Assembly (NCBI GenBank): GCA_021234535.1
Contig: CM037838.1
Span: 21,087,009 to 21,151,008, forward strand
DNA length: 64,000 bases
Reading direction: 5' to 3'
DNA from: Stichopus chloronotus
Taxonomy: Eukaryota; Echinodermata; Holothuroidea; Aspidochirotida; Stichopodidae
Translations under genes and position numbers: made by a program
Part shown: positions 46,030-60,589 of the stretch, piece after piece
How the letters are laid out: every line of letters starts with the position of its first letter
Position numbering within the stretch: position 1 is the stretch's first letter
The notes under the pieces: model-generated
Database searches by the model: none
What the model was told of the DNA's origin: nothing
Seen by the model: only the letters and a program-made list of their open reading frames with translations

Positions 46030-46670
46030 TATTAGACTTCATTTCTTAGTGATCATGTGATGCTCTTTGCAGTTTACACCTTACCGAAAATGTGATACAA
46101 AGTATGACTTGCTTTCAGTTTCGTGCAATCACATGGCAAAATTGGCGAGGAGCCTTTCACATCCTATGGATCATGTGATACAAACTGGGGCAGGCGTCGT
46201 TTCCTCAAAGTGATGTGATGCAAATGCTACAGAGGTGTTCACTTTTTATAAATCACATGGTAAAAAACTCTGGCATGTTTCAGTTCTAACCGATCATGTT
46301 GGGGGGAGTGGTTTATTTCTTACAAGTTATGTGGTACAAGCTCTGGCATGCTACACATCTCACTGATCACGTGATTCAAACGCAGCAGACCGGTTCTCAT
46401 CTTCTAGATCATGTGATACAAACCCCGGGGTGCTTCACTTCTAACTGATCATGTGGCGCAAATGCTGCTTAGTAGTTTACAATTTATAAATCGTGTGATT
46501 CATACTCTTGCAGGCTTCACTTCTCAATGATCGTGCAATGCAAATGCTGTGAATTGGTTCACATCTTATGAATCATGTGATACAAACTCTGGCATGCTAC
46601 ACTTTTCGCTGGTCATGAAGTACGAATAATTCTGACATGCTTTACTTCTAACCATCTCATAAGGAAAGTC
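46030..46670. repeat. Tandem array with GATCATGTGATACAAA units
   Basis: About nine half-units recur, built on (A/G)ATCATGTGAT(A/G)CAAA(C/T), CTCTGGCATGCTTCACTTCT and GGTTCACATCTTATAAATC. Full period is roughly 110-120 bp. Each unit carries a CATGTG or CACGTG hexamer of the E-box type. Confidence 0.85.
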
Positions 46671-46834
46671 ATGTATGGATCAGTTGTTGTAGCAGATATT
46701 GTACTCTGCAGGTTTACTTCAGAAGCTAGCTTTCCTTCAGAAGCTTCTCCATTCACACCATGGCTGCCAGAATTCCAATCTTGTCCCCCACTCCTGTCTC
46801 CCTTTTTTTTTTTTTTTGTCTTTTCAGAGTTACT

Positions 46835-47080
46835 TGAAACTTTGACATTTTTAAAGATTCTGATGGGTAGATAGTGCATTTGACAGTTATGACTTTCCAT
46901 TTTATGAATTTTGTTGCCTGTAATCCATTTTGATCTTTCTCAGCCCAATGATGTCCAGTAAACTTGTGGCCATCACCATCTGGCATGGGCCATACATTTA
47001 GGGTGTCACATGTAATGGGTGTCTTTGATGAATCCTTCTCAAACACTTGGCCTCCTCCAAAACAAGCATCAGAGTTTTGT
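46835..47080 (-). CDS. Coding-like open segment, unrecognised
   Basis: A minus-strand frame from about 47080 reads AQNSDACFGGGQVFEKDSSK, then TPITCDTLNVWPMPDGDGHK and FTGHHWAEKDQNGLQ. After that it runs into low-complexity sequence (Lys-rich from a poly-T run). The first 55 codons look protein-like, with two Cys and Gly-Asp-rich turns, but no family is recognised and the expected donor is not clear. Confidence 0.25.
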
Positions 47081-47089
47081 GCTCAGCTG

Positions 47090-49720
47090 AGGTGCTAAGT
47101 TCAGTTTGTTGGTGGTGGTAACAAAAAACTTGTGGCTATACAAAGGTATTATAAGAGGTATTGTAACAGGCTCTAACATCAGATTATAATGTAACCGGCA
47201 AACTTCCCTAATAAAATGTGATTAAAGTGCCTGATTGCAAAATTATTTTGATGTTGTGCACCAGCAGTTGCTGAAAAGGGCAGGTTGTGTCCATGGTGTA
47301 TCCTACCCTTACACCCCTTGACATTTTTTCTGTGTGTGTTTCAGAAGAGGGCCCAGATGCCAAAATGATGGTGCAAACTTTGTTCACTTTTCCTGCCAGA
47401 GTTTGCTCACAAAAATTCAAATTTTGGGTATACATTTTTTCAGTTTTAAAGGGAACTTTGGAGAAGTTTTTTTTCTCTCAAAAGTTCTTTTTTGTATTTT
47501 TCCATATATCTTTCTGCATGCCACTGCAAATTACATCGCATGCCTTAGGTGGCCCTCATGTAGCCATTTGAGGAAGCCTGGCTGACTCTATTGAATTTTC
47601 AGATTTTTTTTTTATTGGCTGTAATAACTCAAGATTTGTCGGTAGAGATGTAGAATTTATTTTTCAACTTAGCCTTACCCCAGAGATGCGAATCGGAAAT
47701 AGATAATATAGTAAATAGTATATTTATAGTATAGTAAGAAAGTGGAACTTCTCATACTCATTGATTTTTTCTTACTTTCTTCGTGTGTGATTATAACATT
47801 CCTGTTACATGCAGAATGGAGGGTTTTTGTTCTTTTGCTCTCTTTGTAACCTTGATCCCATGTCAAAGTCAGGAATTAGATTTGTCTCGAGCTGTACCCT
47901 ACGATGGATTTTGTGTCATTTGTTGAATAGTGCAACTGGGGAAGGGATATGTTCCCCTTCCCCCCATCTCTACTTGATTGTCTCTTTGTAATTAGTTTTG
48001 ACTTTGTTATGTTTGTTCATCCATTTATCATGATGCCTTCTTGGGAAGTTTATTTTCGTTTGTAATCACATTGCATTTTGATTGCTCTTTATTTGGTAAT
48101 TGCTTTTGTATCAATTTATAAATAAAATTAAACGTCAAGTAAAGACGAATGTCGCTAAAACTAGTACCCGTCTGAGTTTTGCAGCCGCTTCAAACATGGT
48201 TATACTCAAAATAAATATTAAACTATGGTTTTCTGCCAAGGAACGGGAGCAGGGTGGAGGGTTTCATGAACAATCCACCACAAAGCACTGTTTTGGGGAT
48301 TTTCTTTTCTGAGAAGAATGTTGCTTCTTTTGTTTTTATCATTTTTACCATTTTTTACCATTATTAAGTTGATGGTTGAATTTACGTACAAAGAACCCTT
48401 CTTTTTCAACACAGTTCGACCAACAAAACACTTTTTTTTTTAAAAAAAAAAAATGCACCTTGATAGCTGGGTTTTTACACGTTCCTTTGTATTTATTTGT
48501 TGTAGTCGATTTAGAAAAACCAACCTAGTCGGCCTTTGATGTTAAGCTGTTACATTCTAGTCGACCTTTGATATTAGGCTGTCACAATCACCCGAGACGG
48601 CACGCCCTCTAAACTGCAACTGTAGAAGGGCTATCCACCTGCCCTTCGTCGCTAGTTAAGATAAGCTGAACACACATCGCAACAAAACACCGGTCACACC
48701 GTATATTTGGTTTTTCTTTTTGGCACTAGTTATTCCATTAGTTACAGTATCAGACGGAATGAGCAAATATTTGCAGGTTAAATGGAAGGCAAATATACCA
48801 GGTATAGACATTCGCGGGGGCGTTCATTAATCAGCCTGAATGGGGCGGAGTCCTTCGCCGTCTGCTTCAATCCGGTCCCCCCCCCCCCCCCCTCGTGTTC
48901 GCACGCAGATTACGAAAAAATATTTTTGCTGTTAATAAGTCATTGTTACGGCATACACAATGACTTACATCATTTTCTAAGTTTTACTCATAGATGTTAC
49001 TTGTGAATTGCCCAAAATTATAACGTAATAGTCGTGGTACATTCTTTGAAAGAAGATAGGTCAATCAGTATTGAAAGGTATGTCGAACTTTTTAACCGAT
49101 ATGTAAATCAGAATAAACAGATCGGGACCTTATGGGTTCTATCAGAGGTGCGGTATGGAATCTTGAGACGTGGCAGACCACTTGCAAGTCCACCGAATCT
49201 CCTCGTCTGGTGTATTCACATCGGAATCGTGGCATCATCGTGCCTCAGAGTGGATTTTGGAAGGATCTATTCAGCTTTGGAATACCGTGTTTTGGCGTTT
49301 AAGCTATTTATAGACTTGTAATGTTTGTGAAATCACTTCGGTATTAGCTTCCTGCATGCTTCCTATATAAGGTGTGAAGAGGCTTCTGGTGTGAGGAGGG
49401 CCATGATGGATCTCCTTCATTTCCTTCAGAATTTGTAACCTTTGAAATCCTGCTCCTTGGGGGAGCAGAGGGTGGCGAATTCCTAATCTCCCTCCTAAAG
49501 ATAGAAACTAAAAAAGTATATACTTATTTCTTGGTGTGTGTAGGGGGGGGTCGGGTTCAGATGAGCAGTATAGTCATAGTGAACGAAAATACTGAGGAAC
49601 ACTTCAGTCCTGTCATTGCAAACCGCTCTCTAGATTGTGCTGCTTCTATTTCATTTTAACAAAGTTTTGAAACCGTACTTCACTTGAACAGATGATGATG
49701 AATCAACGATGTCGAGCATT
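47090..49720. other. No gene recognised
   Basis: AT-rich sequence with homopolymers (poly-T/A near 48430-48452, poly-C near 48878-48892). A 95-codon plus-strand frame (49034-49321, MVHSLKEDRSISIERYVELF at its start) is the most protein-like piece, without a recognisable domain. Confidence 0.4.
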
Positions 49721-49724
49721 GTCA

Positions 49725-49895
49725 TGTACGGTAATGGAATCGTCCTTTATTCCTATAGCGTTGTAATGGAATCGTCTTTTGTTCTATAGCGTTGTAATGG
49801 AATCGTCTTTTGTTTCTATAGCGTTGTAATGGAATCATCCTTTATTCCCATAGCGTTGTAGTGGAATCGTCCTTGGTTGCTATAGCGTCGTAAAT
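49725..49895. repeat. Minisatellite, unit about 35 bp, five copies
   Basis: Five copies of GTAATGGAATCGTC(C/T)TTTATTCC or variants, each followed by TATAGCGTTGTAATGG, run head to tail. Divergence is low, with single-base length differences. Confidence 0.92.
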
Positions 49896-49899
49896 TTTA

Positions 49900-51850
49900 T
49901 CGCTGCCAGATGTGCGGGCATTTTGAAGTTTGCCCTCGAGAGTTGCCCAGAGTGTCCACCTACGAGACTTTCACATCGAAGAAATTAGCGTAAATTCTGA
50001 ACATTTTCGACCAAAATCGAAACCCCCCCCCCCTCCTTTACCCTTGCTATTGCTTCACTAGTGTTAGGGTATGTCCCATACGCGTGCAGGAATAATCCTC
50101 ACATTTGGATGCGATGCATTTGCTTGCTTATGGCTAAGAATTCCGATGACGGTTAGCTACGTCTACACGACCCACTTCTGCCCCCTCTTTTTATTGAACA
50201 TAAATTATGATAATATGAACTTTTAAATTATTTACATACCAACAGAGGGAGGAAAAAGTATAAAGAACGTTCCCTCTTTAGGTTTTAAGGAATATGTGTT
50301 TTCTGGTATATGTAGGTCGTTGTACTATTAAAACCTCTCCCACGTAAAAATATTTCAGGTTGTAGTCAATTGTTTGTCACCCTCCATATCGACATGCTTC
50401 GACCCTGTCATGGAAACCCTTGCACACGTTGAAAATCGTGAACTTCCTTGGCAGAGATTTGTATTGGATTGTGTCGGATTGAATAGTGAGCGCTGAAAAC
50501 CTGAATCAAAGAGCCTCGATAAGTATACATTCCACGAAACTTGTCTAAATATCTTAACTCATTCCTCGAAAATTCTTTTTTTTTGTTTGAAAATTCCAGA
50601 CACTGGAAGGAATGCGTGTGAAGGAATTACTTGCAAAAATCTGAGTTGCGGGAAGTAGGCCAGGCTACTGCTATAAAGACGTGTAATGACGTCATCAATC
50701 CGTTCCGTGGTGCATTGAACGGCAAAGGGAGAGCAAATATAAAGCGCTGTTATTGCTTATTCATTGCTTGGTTTGTTTCAGAGCCACATTTCTAATGAAT
50801 GAGACAACTTTTATATCTGTTCTTTGATGACGTGAAAGCCACGCGATGATTTGCGATTTTGGTACGTACAATCACACGATAATTGCTTATAATAAACATA
50901 GTCAAATTTTACATCCAGCAGGCCCTCCTAGTGTTAACTGTCAACATAAATTGAATGCTTTATGCATACAAAACAGGGATTTTTACGTTTTTCCCATGCT
51001 ACTATACTTCAGCTAATTGAGAAAAAGAGAGGGGGGGGGGGGTCTGGCTGGAAGCGTTTGCCCCCCATCCTCCAATTTGGTGCCGCCACCGCCAGTTTCT
51101 GTCTCACTAGATGTTATGTTTTGTGTACCACATTTTCAGGTGCGTATAGCGGGTGGACAATATCCAGGGGGCCCTAGCTCTCAGTTGACCCTTAACAAAA
51201 TGCGTAAGATAATTGTAACAAAAGAAAATGGTTTGTGAAATAATTGGATTGGGGGCCCATCATTGCCTCTTGTCCATGGGCCCCTGGGACCGGAGACATA
51301 ATGCAACATTTCTAATTCCTTGACAATTCCCTTCTGTTGACTTCGCCTCTGTTCTTGATACTTGATATATGTATATTTTTTTTATCTCTCTGTTCTGCTT
51401 GTGAACTTAAGTCCTCTCCGATAAGCGCATCATCTCGTTATGATTTGTAGAGGTTACAACTTCATGACTGATGCTATTTGAATGACACGGATGTGTTCAT
51501 CCACATTCATCTTCAAGACGTACGTGACTTTAACTTCGCCATCCCATGGCTTTGAATGCGTGGTCAGACCGTTACAGTGACATTGGCTCAGCCAGGATTA
51601 TTAAAAAAGGACGAGGAGAATAGGCACAAACGTGAACACTTGACTGGTCGAATCAGCGTGCAGACTCGGATGGAGGGGTGGGGGGTATGATGGCTTCTGA
51701 ATTCCGGTCACCCCCTGGGTGGAAATATTTGTTTTTCATGGAAATCATCTTTGTGAATTATTACTCATCTAGATTTTGCTCATGCAGTTGTTACTATTCG
51801 TACAACGATTCATACGCAGAGCGGACTCGAAGTTTCAAAGTGAGCTCCCT
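49900..51850. other. No gene seen
   Basis: Mixed sequence with poly-C (50022-50033) and poly-G (51028-51041) runs. The short frames around 50962-51238 consist largely of the homopolymer-flanking sequence and are not supported. Confidence 0.45.
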
Positions 51851-51859
51851 ATGATACTA

Positions 51860-52760
51860 TCTAAAGTGAGCGCCACCATCGTCGGCGAGTAGCATACGAG
51901 AAAATGTTTGAAATAAAATACTTTGGCAGATCGCAGAAAATGGCCTTCTAAGGTCCATTTTCAATGTAACAGATTTGGTATTAAAGAGGACGTGGTAGGG
52001 GGGGGGGGGGGACTCAAGGAGTAAATGATTGGGGGCACATATCGCCATACGACTATGATAGGTCATATCAGTTCCATGCCCGGGACTTCAGCACGGAGAG
52101 TCTTAGCTGAGGACGAAACCATTTGCGTGCACCGACAGGGCCAATTCTCTGAACCCTATACAGGCCATGGAGGCGCCAGCGTTAGTCAGTTGGCGCGGAG
52201 CGTTACAAGATTTTTTTTTTTTTTTGCTTTACTAACCCTCCTGATGGCCTTGAACCAGACTTCCCGGGTGTCCTAGTCTGCTGGTACCCAGCCTTGAAGT
52301 AGGGATTCATGTCTGCAAAGTCGAGGATTTTGGGGGCCGAAAGCACCTCCCAGTTTACAGAAAATGACATTCTCGAGCATTTTTACTTCTGTTTATCTAA
52401 GCCTCAACCTAATACCTTCAAATAAATGTAGCTTAGATGCGTTTTCAAGCAAATTTAATCTCTGGGTCAAAATATGATTAGGGCGCGGGTGCCCACGTCC
52501 CCTCCACCCCCCCCCCGATGGGGCGCCACTGCTCGAAGAGGATTGTAAGGAGGCAAAACTTTGGTTGGTTACTTAAAATCATACCTTTGACAAATGATAT
52601 CTAAGGTGAGCACCATCATCGGTTGGCATGTAGAGTATACGAGAGCATTTATGTGACAAAAATACTCGCCAGATTGCACGAAATAGCATGCACCTCGGCA
52701 GTCGTCCACGTGCAATGTAACAAAAGATTTTAATAAGATTTTAAAGATGGCGGTACCTTT
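51860..52760. repeat. Diverged duplicate segments about 750 bp apart
   Basis: The segment about 51862-51985 (GTGAGCGCCACCATCGTCGG, CATACGAGA, AAAATACT, CAGATCGC, CAATGTAACA) recurs in the same order at about 52608-52735 (GTGAGCACCATCATCGGTTGG, TATACGAGA, AAAATACT, CAGATTGC, CAATGTAACA). Both copies precede G-rich or GGCGGTACC sequence. They are probably fragments of one old dispersed element. Confidence 0.65.
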
Positions 52761-55700
52761 TACACTCTGATAGTTCCTTCACAGATACCTTAGACACTGC
52801 CTTATGCGGATCACAAATGATCAGTTCAGTCCCGCATTGTCTCGGCGTAAATAGCAGGTTCTGCGTCGCTTTGTTGTATCCGAAAGTGTTCAACCGCCTA
52901 CCAAGTACTCCCTCCCAATTATTATTATTATTTTTTTTTGTTTATTTTCATACATACATTTACTTGACCATCGATTGCGTGAGTGATTCTGCGCACTGGG
53001 GGTAGCAAGCCAGGAACAGGACATAAAGCATATAGCGACATTTTGGTTAGGAGATTGACGATGGATGAGGTGGAGGGGGGGGGGTGGATGACATCATCCG
53101 GCCGGGGGTAGTTGGGAACTTACCCCCCCCCCCCACTTCTTTTATGATACAGAAGAATTTGTGTTTTATATCTAACAAATGCTACCACCGTGCGAACAAA
53201 AAGTACCACCGTGGAAATTTAAGTGACCTGAATCTGTCCAGTTTCACATAGAAGGGGGTCTAAGATAACTGATTCTGACCAATGCGCAACGTTTCTGCCT
53301 CCATAGAATATTTAGGAGTCCAAATATAGGCTTTTAAATTTGGGGAATATTTACATATACAACACACAAGTAAAGAATTAACACATTACCCACTACTTGA
53401 GCTCAGAGGAAATAATTTGTGCGTGAACAGATAATGGAGGGACATTTAATACTCTGTCCCTCCCCTCTTCAGGGCATGCCCCTGTCCCCACCGATTAAAC
53501 ACCCACGCATGCGCCATCCCAATTGAACGTGACAGAATCATTATTAAGCGTCGTATATATTCGAACCAACTCGACGAGTTCTACCGTTAGTATTTCTTAG
53601 TCGTCTTCATCGTATTATGACCCATCTCTCCCTCTACACGCGTCTCTTTTTTTAAAAAAAAATTTCATCTTTGCTTTTAAATTAAACCTACAAATTTGTA
53701 CTGGTAGATGACAAATGCGTAACCCACCCGACTTAATTATTCCTGAAACTTGAATTTTGCTTTTTTTCTTTTAAAATTCTACTTTCAATTAAGGTTAAAT
53801 ACCCTTTCCTTTTAATTATTACATCTGCCCATTATTTCAGTTTACACTGTATCAACAGACAATGACATGTTCCGTTAATCATTAAACGGTCACAAACTGT
53901 TTGCTTTTACATTTTTATAGTTTGCAACTACTCAAGCTCCAATATTCAAAATTTCTCCATTTTTGTTGTTAACCATATCATCAGCAGTTTAATACGTTAC
54001 CTACCTTTAAAATGCCTTAAATATTCGTAAACCAATTATCTATGAACGTATACCAGCTACGTGCATCGCTGATAAAAGCCATATCCCGACCGTGGCTCTT
54101 TTTTTCTCTCTCTCTCATCTTTTTCATCGTTCGATATAGAAGGTTTAGAAAATGAAGGATCAACTTACAAGAATGGAGATAACAGGAGATTCCAATGAAA
54201 TTGTACTGAAAAGCCCACCAGTCGAACTTACAAGCCTTATTAATGACGTTTTCTCTCCGACTGTCGTATAGGCTACAGTTTAAACAGCATGTAGGGCTGA
54301 CGGACACACAGCACGGAAAGGAGAACAAAAAGGCTCTTTTATATCGTTTCAAAGGGAGATGGCCTCTTCTGTTGCTTTCTTAACTTTTGGCGCGCTTTTG
54401 TGTGAGCTTAATTAAACATAATGACACCTGCCCTCTAATCGATAGAATGTCCCGCTGTCTCACCCGGGGTTGGCCGTGTACTTTTTTTTTATCTTGTTAG
54501 GGCCTAATGACAGGCCTGACCAGGCGCGTGCCACAGCCGTCCAGAGCGGGTTAATGAATTTTACATTTCTACTTAAACGGGTATGAAAAGAATAAATATT
54601 GATTAGACTCGCAGTTTTGAACAGCTTATATATAAGATGCGTAGATCTGTATGATGTTTTTCTTCTTTCTCTTTATAGTCTCTTTTTTGACATGTAAGAG
54701 AAGAGGAGGTTGAGGTGGGTGAAGCTTGTATATTCATTTAAAATGATACGAAGAAAAGTAAGATGTTTTTGCGGTAGAGGAGAATTTGGTGCGGTTTAGT
54801 GCTTGCATAAACATTTTAAAATGAGGGATTTTTTTTTCTTATCTATATAAGTCTTTTCTTTTGCTATCTCATATACATAGAGCAGCTATACAACTTGCCT
54901 CTGTAATGAATCGAGCGGCCACCATCGATTGGTCTGCTTGTATAGATGAGTGTGTTGTTATAAAACAAAGATGGTGTAAAGTGATCAATGAATACTGTAA
55001 CAAAAAGTAAAAACGGGACCCCGACAAGATTCATTTTACAAGAATTTAAAAAGAGGCATATTGTCAACAGTGTATCGTAGCCTATTGGCCTTGTATGAAC
55101 CAACCAAGCATTCAATTAACTTTAAAAAAAATATATCTCGGGGGTTAAAGAGTAAGTGTTAATAAAAAAAAAACCCTGCGAGAGCAATAAAGAAAACTGG
55201 AATAGGATGGAAGAATAGAGAATAAAAGTTGAAAGACGTGAGATAAGATGCCATTATCACTATTATCAGACAAAGGGAAATTTTGCAAAAACTCTGTTAA
55301 AATGTAGACCCCCGTGATATGAACATCACGCTTCGGAGATGCCACAGATGGGGATACAATTAATATGCTTATATGAACATATTCAACGCATGAATATGAG
55401 CGATTTGATTGATAGTAATAAATCTTTTTCTTTCTTTTTTTTTTTTTCAAAAGTTGCATTTTTTTTGTCTCCTGTTCGCGGTATCCTCTCAAAGCGTCGA
55501 GGAGTGAGGAATCAGAGCTTTCGGAGTAGCTACAGGGAGCGTCCTCCTTGAGGATCGTACGTTCGATTAGCCGAGAGGCTACAGGGACTAAAAAAAATAT
55601 GGCACTAGTTAACTCTCACGGTAGTGAGTATTGCTGATATAGTAACTTTTTACACGAAAATAGGAAGTTATGAGAAACCCATATATTCATGCCTTACATG

Positions 55701-57000
55701 CTAAGACCCGCCTGTCGATCAATTTCAAATTTGCGAATAGTATATATATACATATACATATGATAGTGAATATGATAAGCATGTTAGTAATCTGATAGAG
55801 TTGTTACTTGATTGTGACTACCCTCTACGTATTATCAGGGAGGGGATAAAAAAAGCTCCAACTGACCGTAGAAACAAACTACTGTCCTAAAAACCTAAAG
55901 AAAAAAAAAAAACTGTCGTGTTCCTCTTGTCTTTGATTATTCATCTAAACCGAGGGTCTACATAAATGTATTCGCTCTGATTTCAGTATCCTTCGGTCAG
56001 ATAACTCAATCTCAGAACTTTTTAATGATCCTCCATTAACTGCTAGACGACAGCCACCTAACTTAAAATCCCCTCTTACATCCTCCATTCTTCCCACCAC
56101 TAGAAACACAGGTAACAAAAAGTGTTAAATTGTTTACTAATTCCCATCTCTTAAACAAAGACCTTGGGTTGCTGAGTGATCTCCCCTCTGTTGTCGGTGG
56201 GGCGGGGTGACTGTAATAGTTAGCGCTCGCTGAACTGAGGCCCGGCACATACCACACTAATTGTTTTTCGTTGCGGTTTCCAAGTGCGCACTGCGCACGA
56301 GCGTGCTCACGGCCTTTCAGATCTGTTGTTTTTGAAACTTATTTTCAACATTCAATCGTTAGTGCTGAAGAAGGACACAGGGTGTCCGATATGTACACTT
56401 TTTTCTGTAAACATATTTTTGCGTCAAAAATGGTCATGTTTGTGAAGTTTTCTACTTACGTAGTTATATTATATATGATATATATGTTTTTGCGTAGGTT
56501 CGTAAGTTTGAAATTGATTAGTGTGTTAGCGTGTGGGGTAGAGTTGAACGACCGTTTAGGTGTCTCAATTTCTCGATTTGAACTATAGAAATGGAAGCTT
56601 TGTCGAAATACCCTCGAACAGTTAACTTCTCCCCCTTTTTCTGAACTCCTTTTAAATTCTTATCATTGTTAATATTATTCTAAGTCATTTAGAGTCACAA
56701 CACGCCGTAACTATACCGTTATGCCTTTTGATTTCGGGGGACAATTGACGCACAAGTTGTTGTTTCTTTCAAAGTCGGGTCATTAGGCGTGACAAATGTA
56801 GATCGACAACTTATTTTGCTCGACAACTAATTCGTTTAGGCTTCAATAATTTGAAGGAACAATGGGCAAGTGTTTGAAGTTCCGACATAATATCGTCCAA
56901 CACGAAACGACAGTAAACAAAATTTGATTGCCGAGAACTTTTTGCAACCACCAAATTCTTTCAGCTAGAAGAGGTAAAGATTGAAATAAAGTTGAACTTC
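52761..57000. other. No gene recognised
   Basis: Poly-G and poly-C tracts near 53076 and 53126, poly-T and A/T runs, and short open frames on both strands (54017-54352 minus, 55145-55492 minus, 56271-56588 plus with a TTG start) without motifs. GC-rich GTGCGCACTGCGCAC near 56283 resembles a promoter-type word but has no gene attached. Confidence 0.4.
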
Positions 57001-57021
57001 ATAAAAGCTTACTATTTATAG

Positions 57022-57186
57022 ATGGAAAGTGCACTCAAGGGGCTGTTTAACGGCTATATCCGATTCCAAGCTTTGTTCCAGGCAATGAAAAGGTTGTCGG
57101 TCGTTCAATGGCGTGTTCACAGAGAACATGTCTGTGATTTGGAAGGTAAACATCCTAGGTATATGTTGACGAATCACCTAATTTAT
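57022..57186 (+). CDS. Short exon-like open frame, unrecognised
   Basis: The ATG follows an acceptor-like ACTATTTATAG directly. The frame reads MESALKGLFNGYIRFQALFQ, then AMKRLSVVQWRVHREHVCDL, then EGKHPR, and stops at 57186. A donor GTAAAC follows GGAAG at about 57147, so it could be a first coding exon of 42 codons. It has an amphipathic, basic composition. No family is recognised. Confidence 0.3.
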
Positions 57187-57189
57187 GTG

Positions 57190-58197
<1,008 letters not shown>

Positions 58198-58239
58198 GTT
58201 TATCTGTTTATCTATACATCTATACATCTATATATCTAA

Positions 58240-60018
58240 TTTCACAGCCCTTTTGTTGGCTTTCAGATAACCTCTCGCAGTTATTGGTTATGTCATTTCG
58301 ATAGCCTTGGATTCAACTCCTGTCGACATTATATGGGTCTTAAAACAATAATTGCTTTTTAGACTTGTCTTGAAACAATGATTACTCTACATTAAAGTCA
58401 CCCTATAGGCATTGCGACTCGTATCATACAATCTCTTCCATTTTCCAAGTTTTCTCTTCCTTCCTTCCTTCCTTCCTTGCTTGCTTCCCTAAATTAAAGA
58501 AGCCTTAACGTGCAGTGTTTGTTTAACCACTTATCTCAACTGTGTGCTCAAATTCTGTCCCCAAAAAAGTAAAATAAAAAGAAATTAAGAAAAACAGAGA
58601 GAACTGAGACTTTCGCCCACAAATAAATCGTCAAGGGCGTGCTCCACCCATCAGAGCCACCGTGTGTAGTGTACATCTATATGTGCTCTGCAAACTTGTT
58701 CCCCGCCTTGGGATAAGAGCGAGCGATGCTAAATTCGATCACCATTAGACGGTACATCTATATATACATAAACTAGTAATAAATAATTTATTAGTCCACT
58801 CTCGATAGGCTCGGCAAAAAAAAAAAAAAAGCTGAAGTGTCGCTTAGATTTGGTGTTTTGTCTCTTGCATACGATTCTCCCCCACCCTTTTTTTTTGTTA
58901 ATCTCACCGCACGTGTCGTGGCTCTTATGGAGCGTACTTCAGATGGGTGTTTCTCGGTGAGGATGGGCGTCCCTATTTTGACGTTCTTTGTGTGTGAGAG
59001 AGTGTGTGTGTGTCTTGTCTTTTCTCTCCTTTTCTTTTCTTTCTCTTTCTCCCTTTTAACTAAAATAATCACTAATAAAAAAAATTAAAAATGTCATAAT
59101 AATGATTAAAAAAATGGTAAATGACGACCCCCATCAACGGCCTACTTCGTGCACCTGTTAAAACAATCCAATATTAAACAATTTGTTGTTTAATTTATAT
59201 TAAAAAGAAATGAGTGGGGCGAAATTGGTCTTTTGAAAAGGAGTAGAATGAGAAGAAACAAAAGCGGAAGGAGAAAAATATACAGAAAAAAAAAAAGAGA
59301 GAAAGAAAAAATAAAAACAAACAAAACCCAAGAACACTTAAAAGAACGGCATGCCGTATTTAACACTAATGGGCTCGTCATGTGTGTATTTCCGAAGATT
59401 AGGACAAACTGGCATAAAAAGGAAAAAAAAATGGATGGTTATTATTTACGTACGACTGCCTCTACCGTAGAATAAGTGAAGCTTTAGGGCAATTTGATTG
59501 GTCTATTTAAATATAACAACAATAAAATTATAAAGATACATTTATTAACGACGGTATATAAAATATATGTAAACAATAAGATTTTTCTAGTTTTTTTATT
59601 ATCAAATACATTTTCTGTTTTTCGTTTGTCTTTCTCTCACCTTTTATCAGTTGACTTATATGATTATCAATAATGCATATGGTTGGGGCCCATAAATTGG
59701 GGGTTAAAATGTATCGCTTATAATGACGGTGAACAAAGAATAAGTATATATGTTGCTGCTATGCCCTACTCAGACTGAAACATTTACTTGGGTAAACACG
59801 AGATCAAATCTAATGGCAAAAGTATACGCTGAACGTTCAATGTATCTACTTTTCTTTCTTTTCACAGTTTGTTGCGTAACTCGACGAGTAATGAGACATT
59901 TCGTTTTATCTATTTTTGAAGATTTATTAGTATTTAATATTTTTTTCTTGTTTTTAGTGGTCAGGTTCAGAAGGAGAAGTCCGATGGAAGGAGATCTTTA
60001 CTGCCCCATATTTTATGT
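58240..60018. other. No gene seen
   Basis: Low-complexity A/T-rich sequence with TTCC repeats (58449-58480), a poly-A run (58817-58830) and a GTGTGAGAGAGTG stretch. No supported coding region. Confidence 0.5.
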
Positions 60019-60160
60019 TACACAGGAAATAAAAAGTGCGTCACTATCCTAAAACTGAGTCAATTTGTCCTAATAGTGATTCACTCTGTATAAAGTGAGT
60101 CACTATGGGGACAAATTGACTCAGTTTTAGGACAGTGACTCACTTTTTATTTTCTGTGTA
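60019..60160. repeat. 142-bp foldback (near-perfect palindrome)
   Basis: TACACAG at the left end and CTGTGTA at the right end begin arms of about 50 bases that match with only a few differences (left AAAAAGTGCGTCACTATCC, right complement AAAAAGTGAGTCACTGTCC). The centre is itself inversely repeated (ATAGTGATTCACT and AGTGAGTCACTAT). This is typical of a small foldback or MITE-like element. Target duplication is not clear. Confidence 0.9.
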
Positions 60161-60589
60161 CGAAAGTCTCTAGTTTTGTTTACATTTAGATTGAGATCCA
60201 AACAATGCGGCCCGATGGTGACTCTCAGAAAACAAATCGTATAATTCTACAGTTTTTACAGTAATGCATACATCAAAACGTTGCCTGCATGATTACTATC
60301 TTTTTTTTTTTCATCTCATTCGACTGGGACTATCAGTTTCCTCTTAACAGCAAATCATTTCGGACACATGTAGACCACAAAATAAAACTATGTGAGAGTT
60401 TGATATATATGTTTACTTTCATCAAGAAGCGTGGCACTCGTATGTATAGTGTATGAGTAATTACACCTAGGTATACTTACCTTCTAAAAGCAAGAAAATG
60501 TAACTTTAGATAACCAAGTCTACTTGGACAAATTATCAGTGGTATATTTGTTTTAAGGTACTTTTCTGTTTATTAACAAACATATTCTA

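Noticed and set aside
51017..51238. Gly/Pro-rich frame
   Set aside because: It is created by a poly-G run and flanking repeats, with no coding support.
56271..56588. 105-codon frame starting at TTG with a hydrophobic segment
   Set aside because: There is no ATG at its start, no splice support and no recognisable family.
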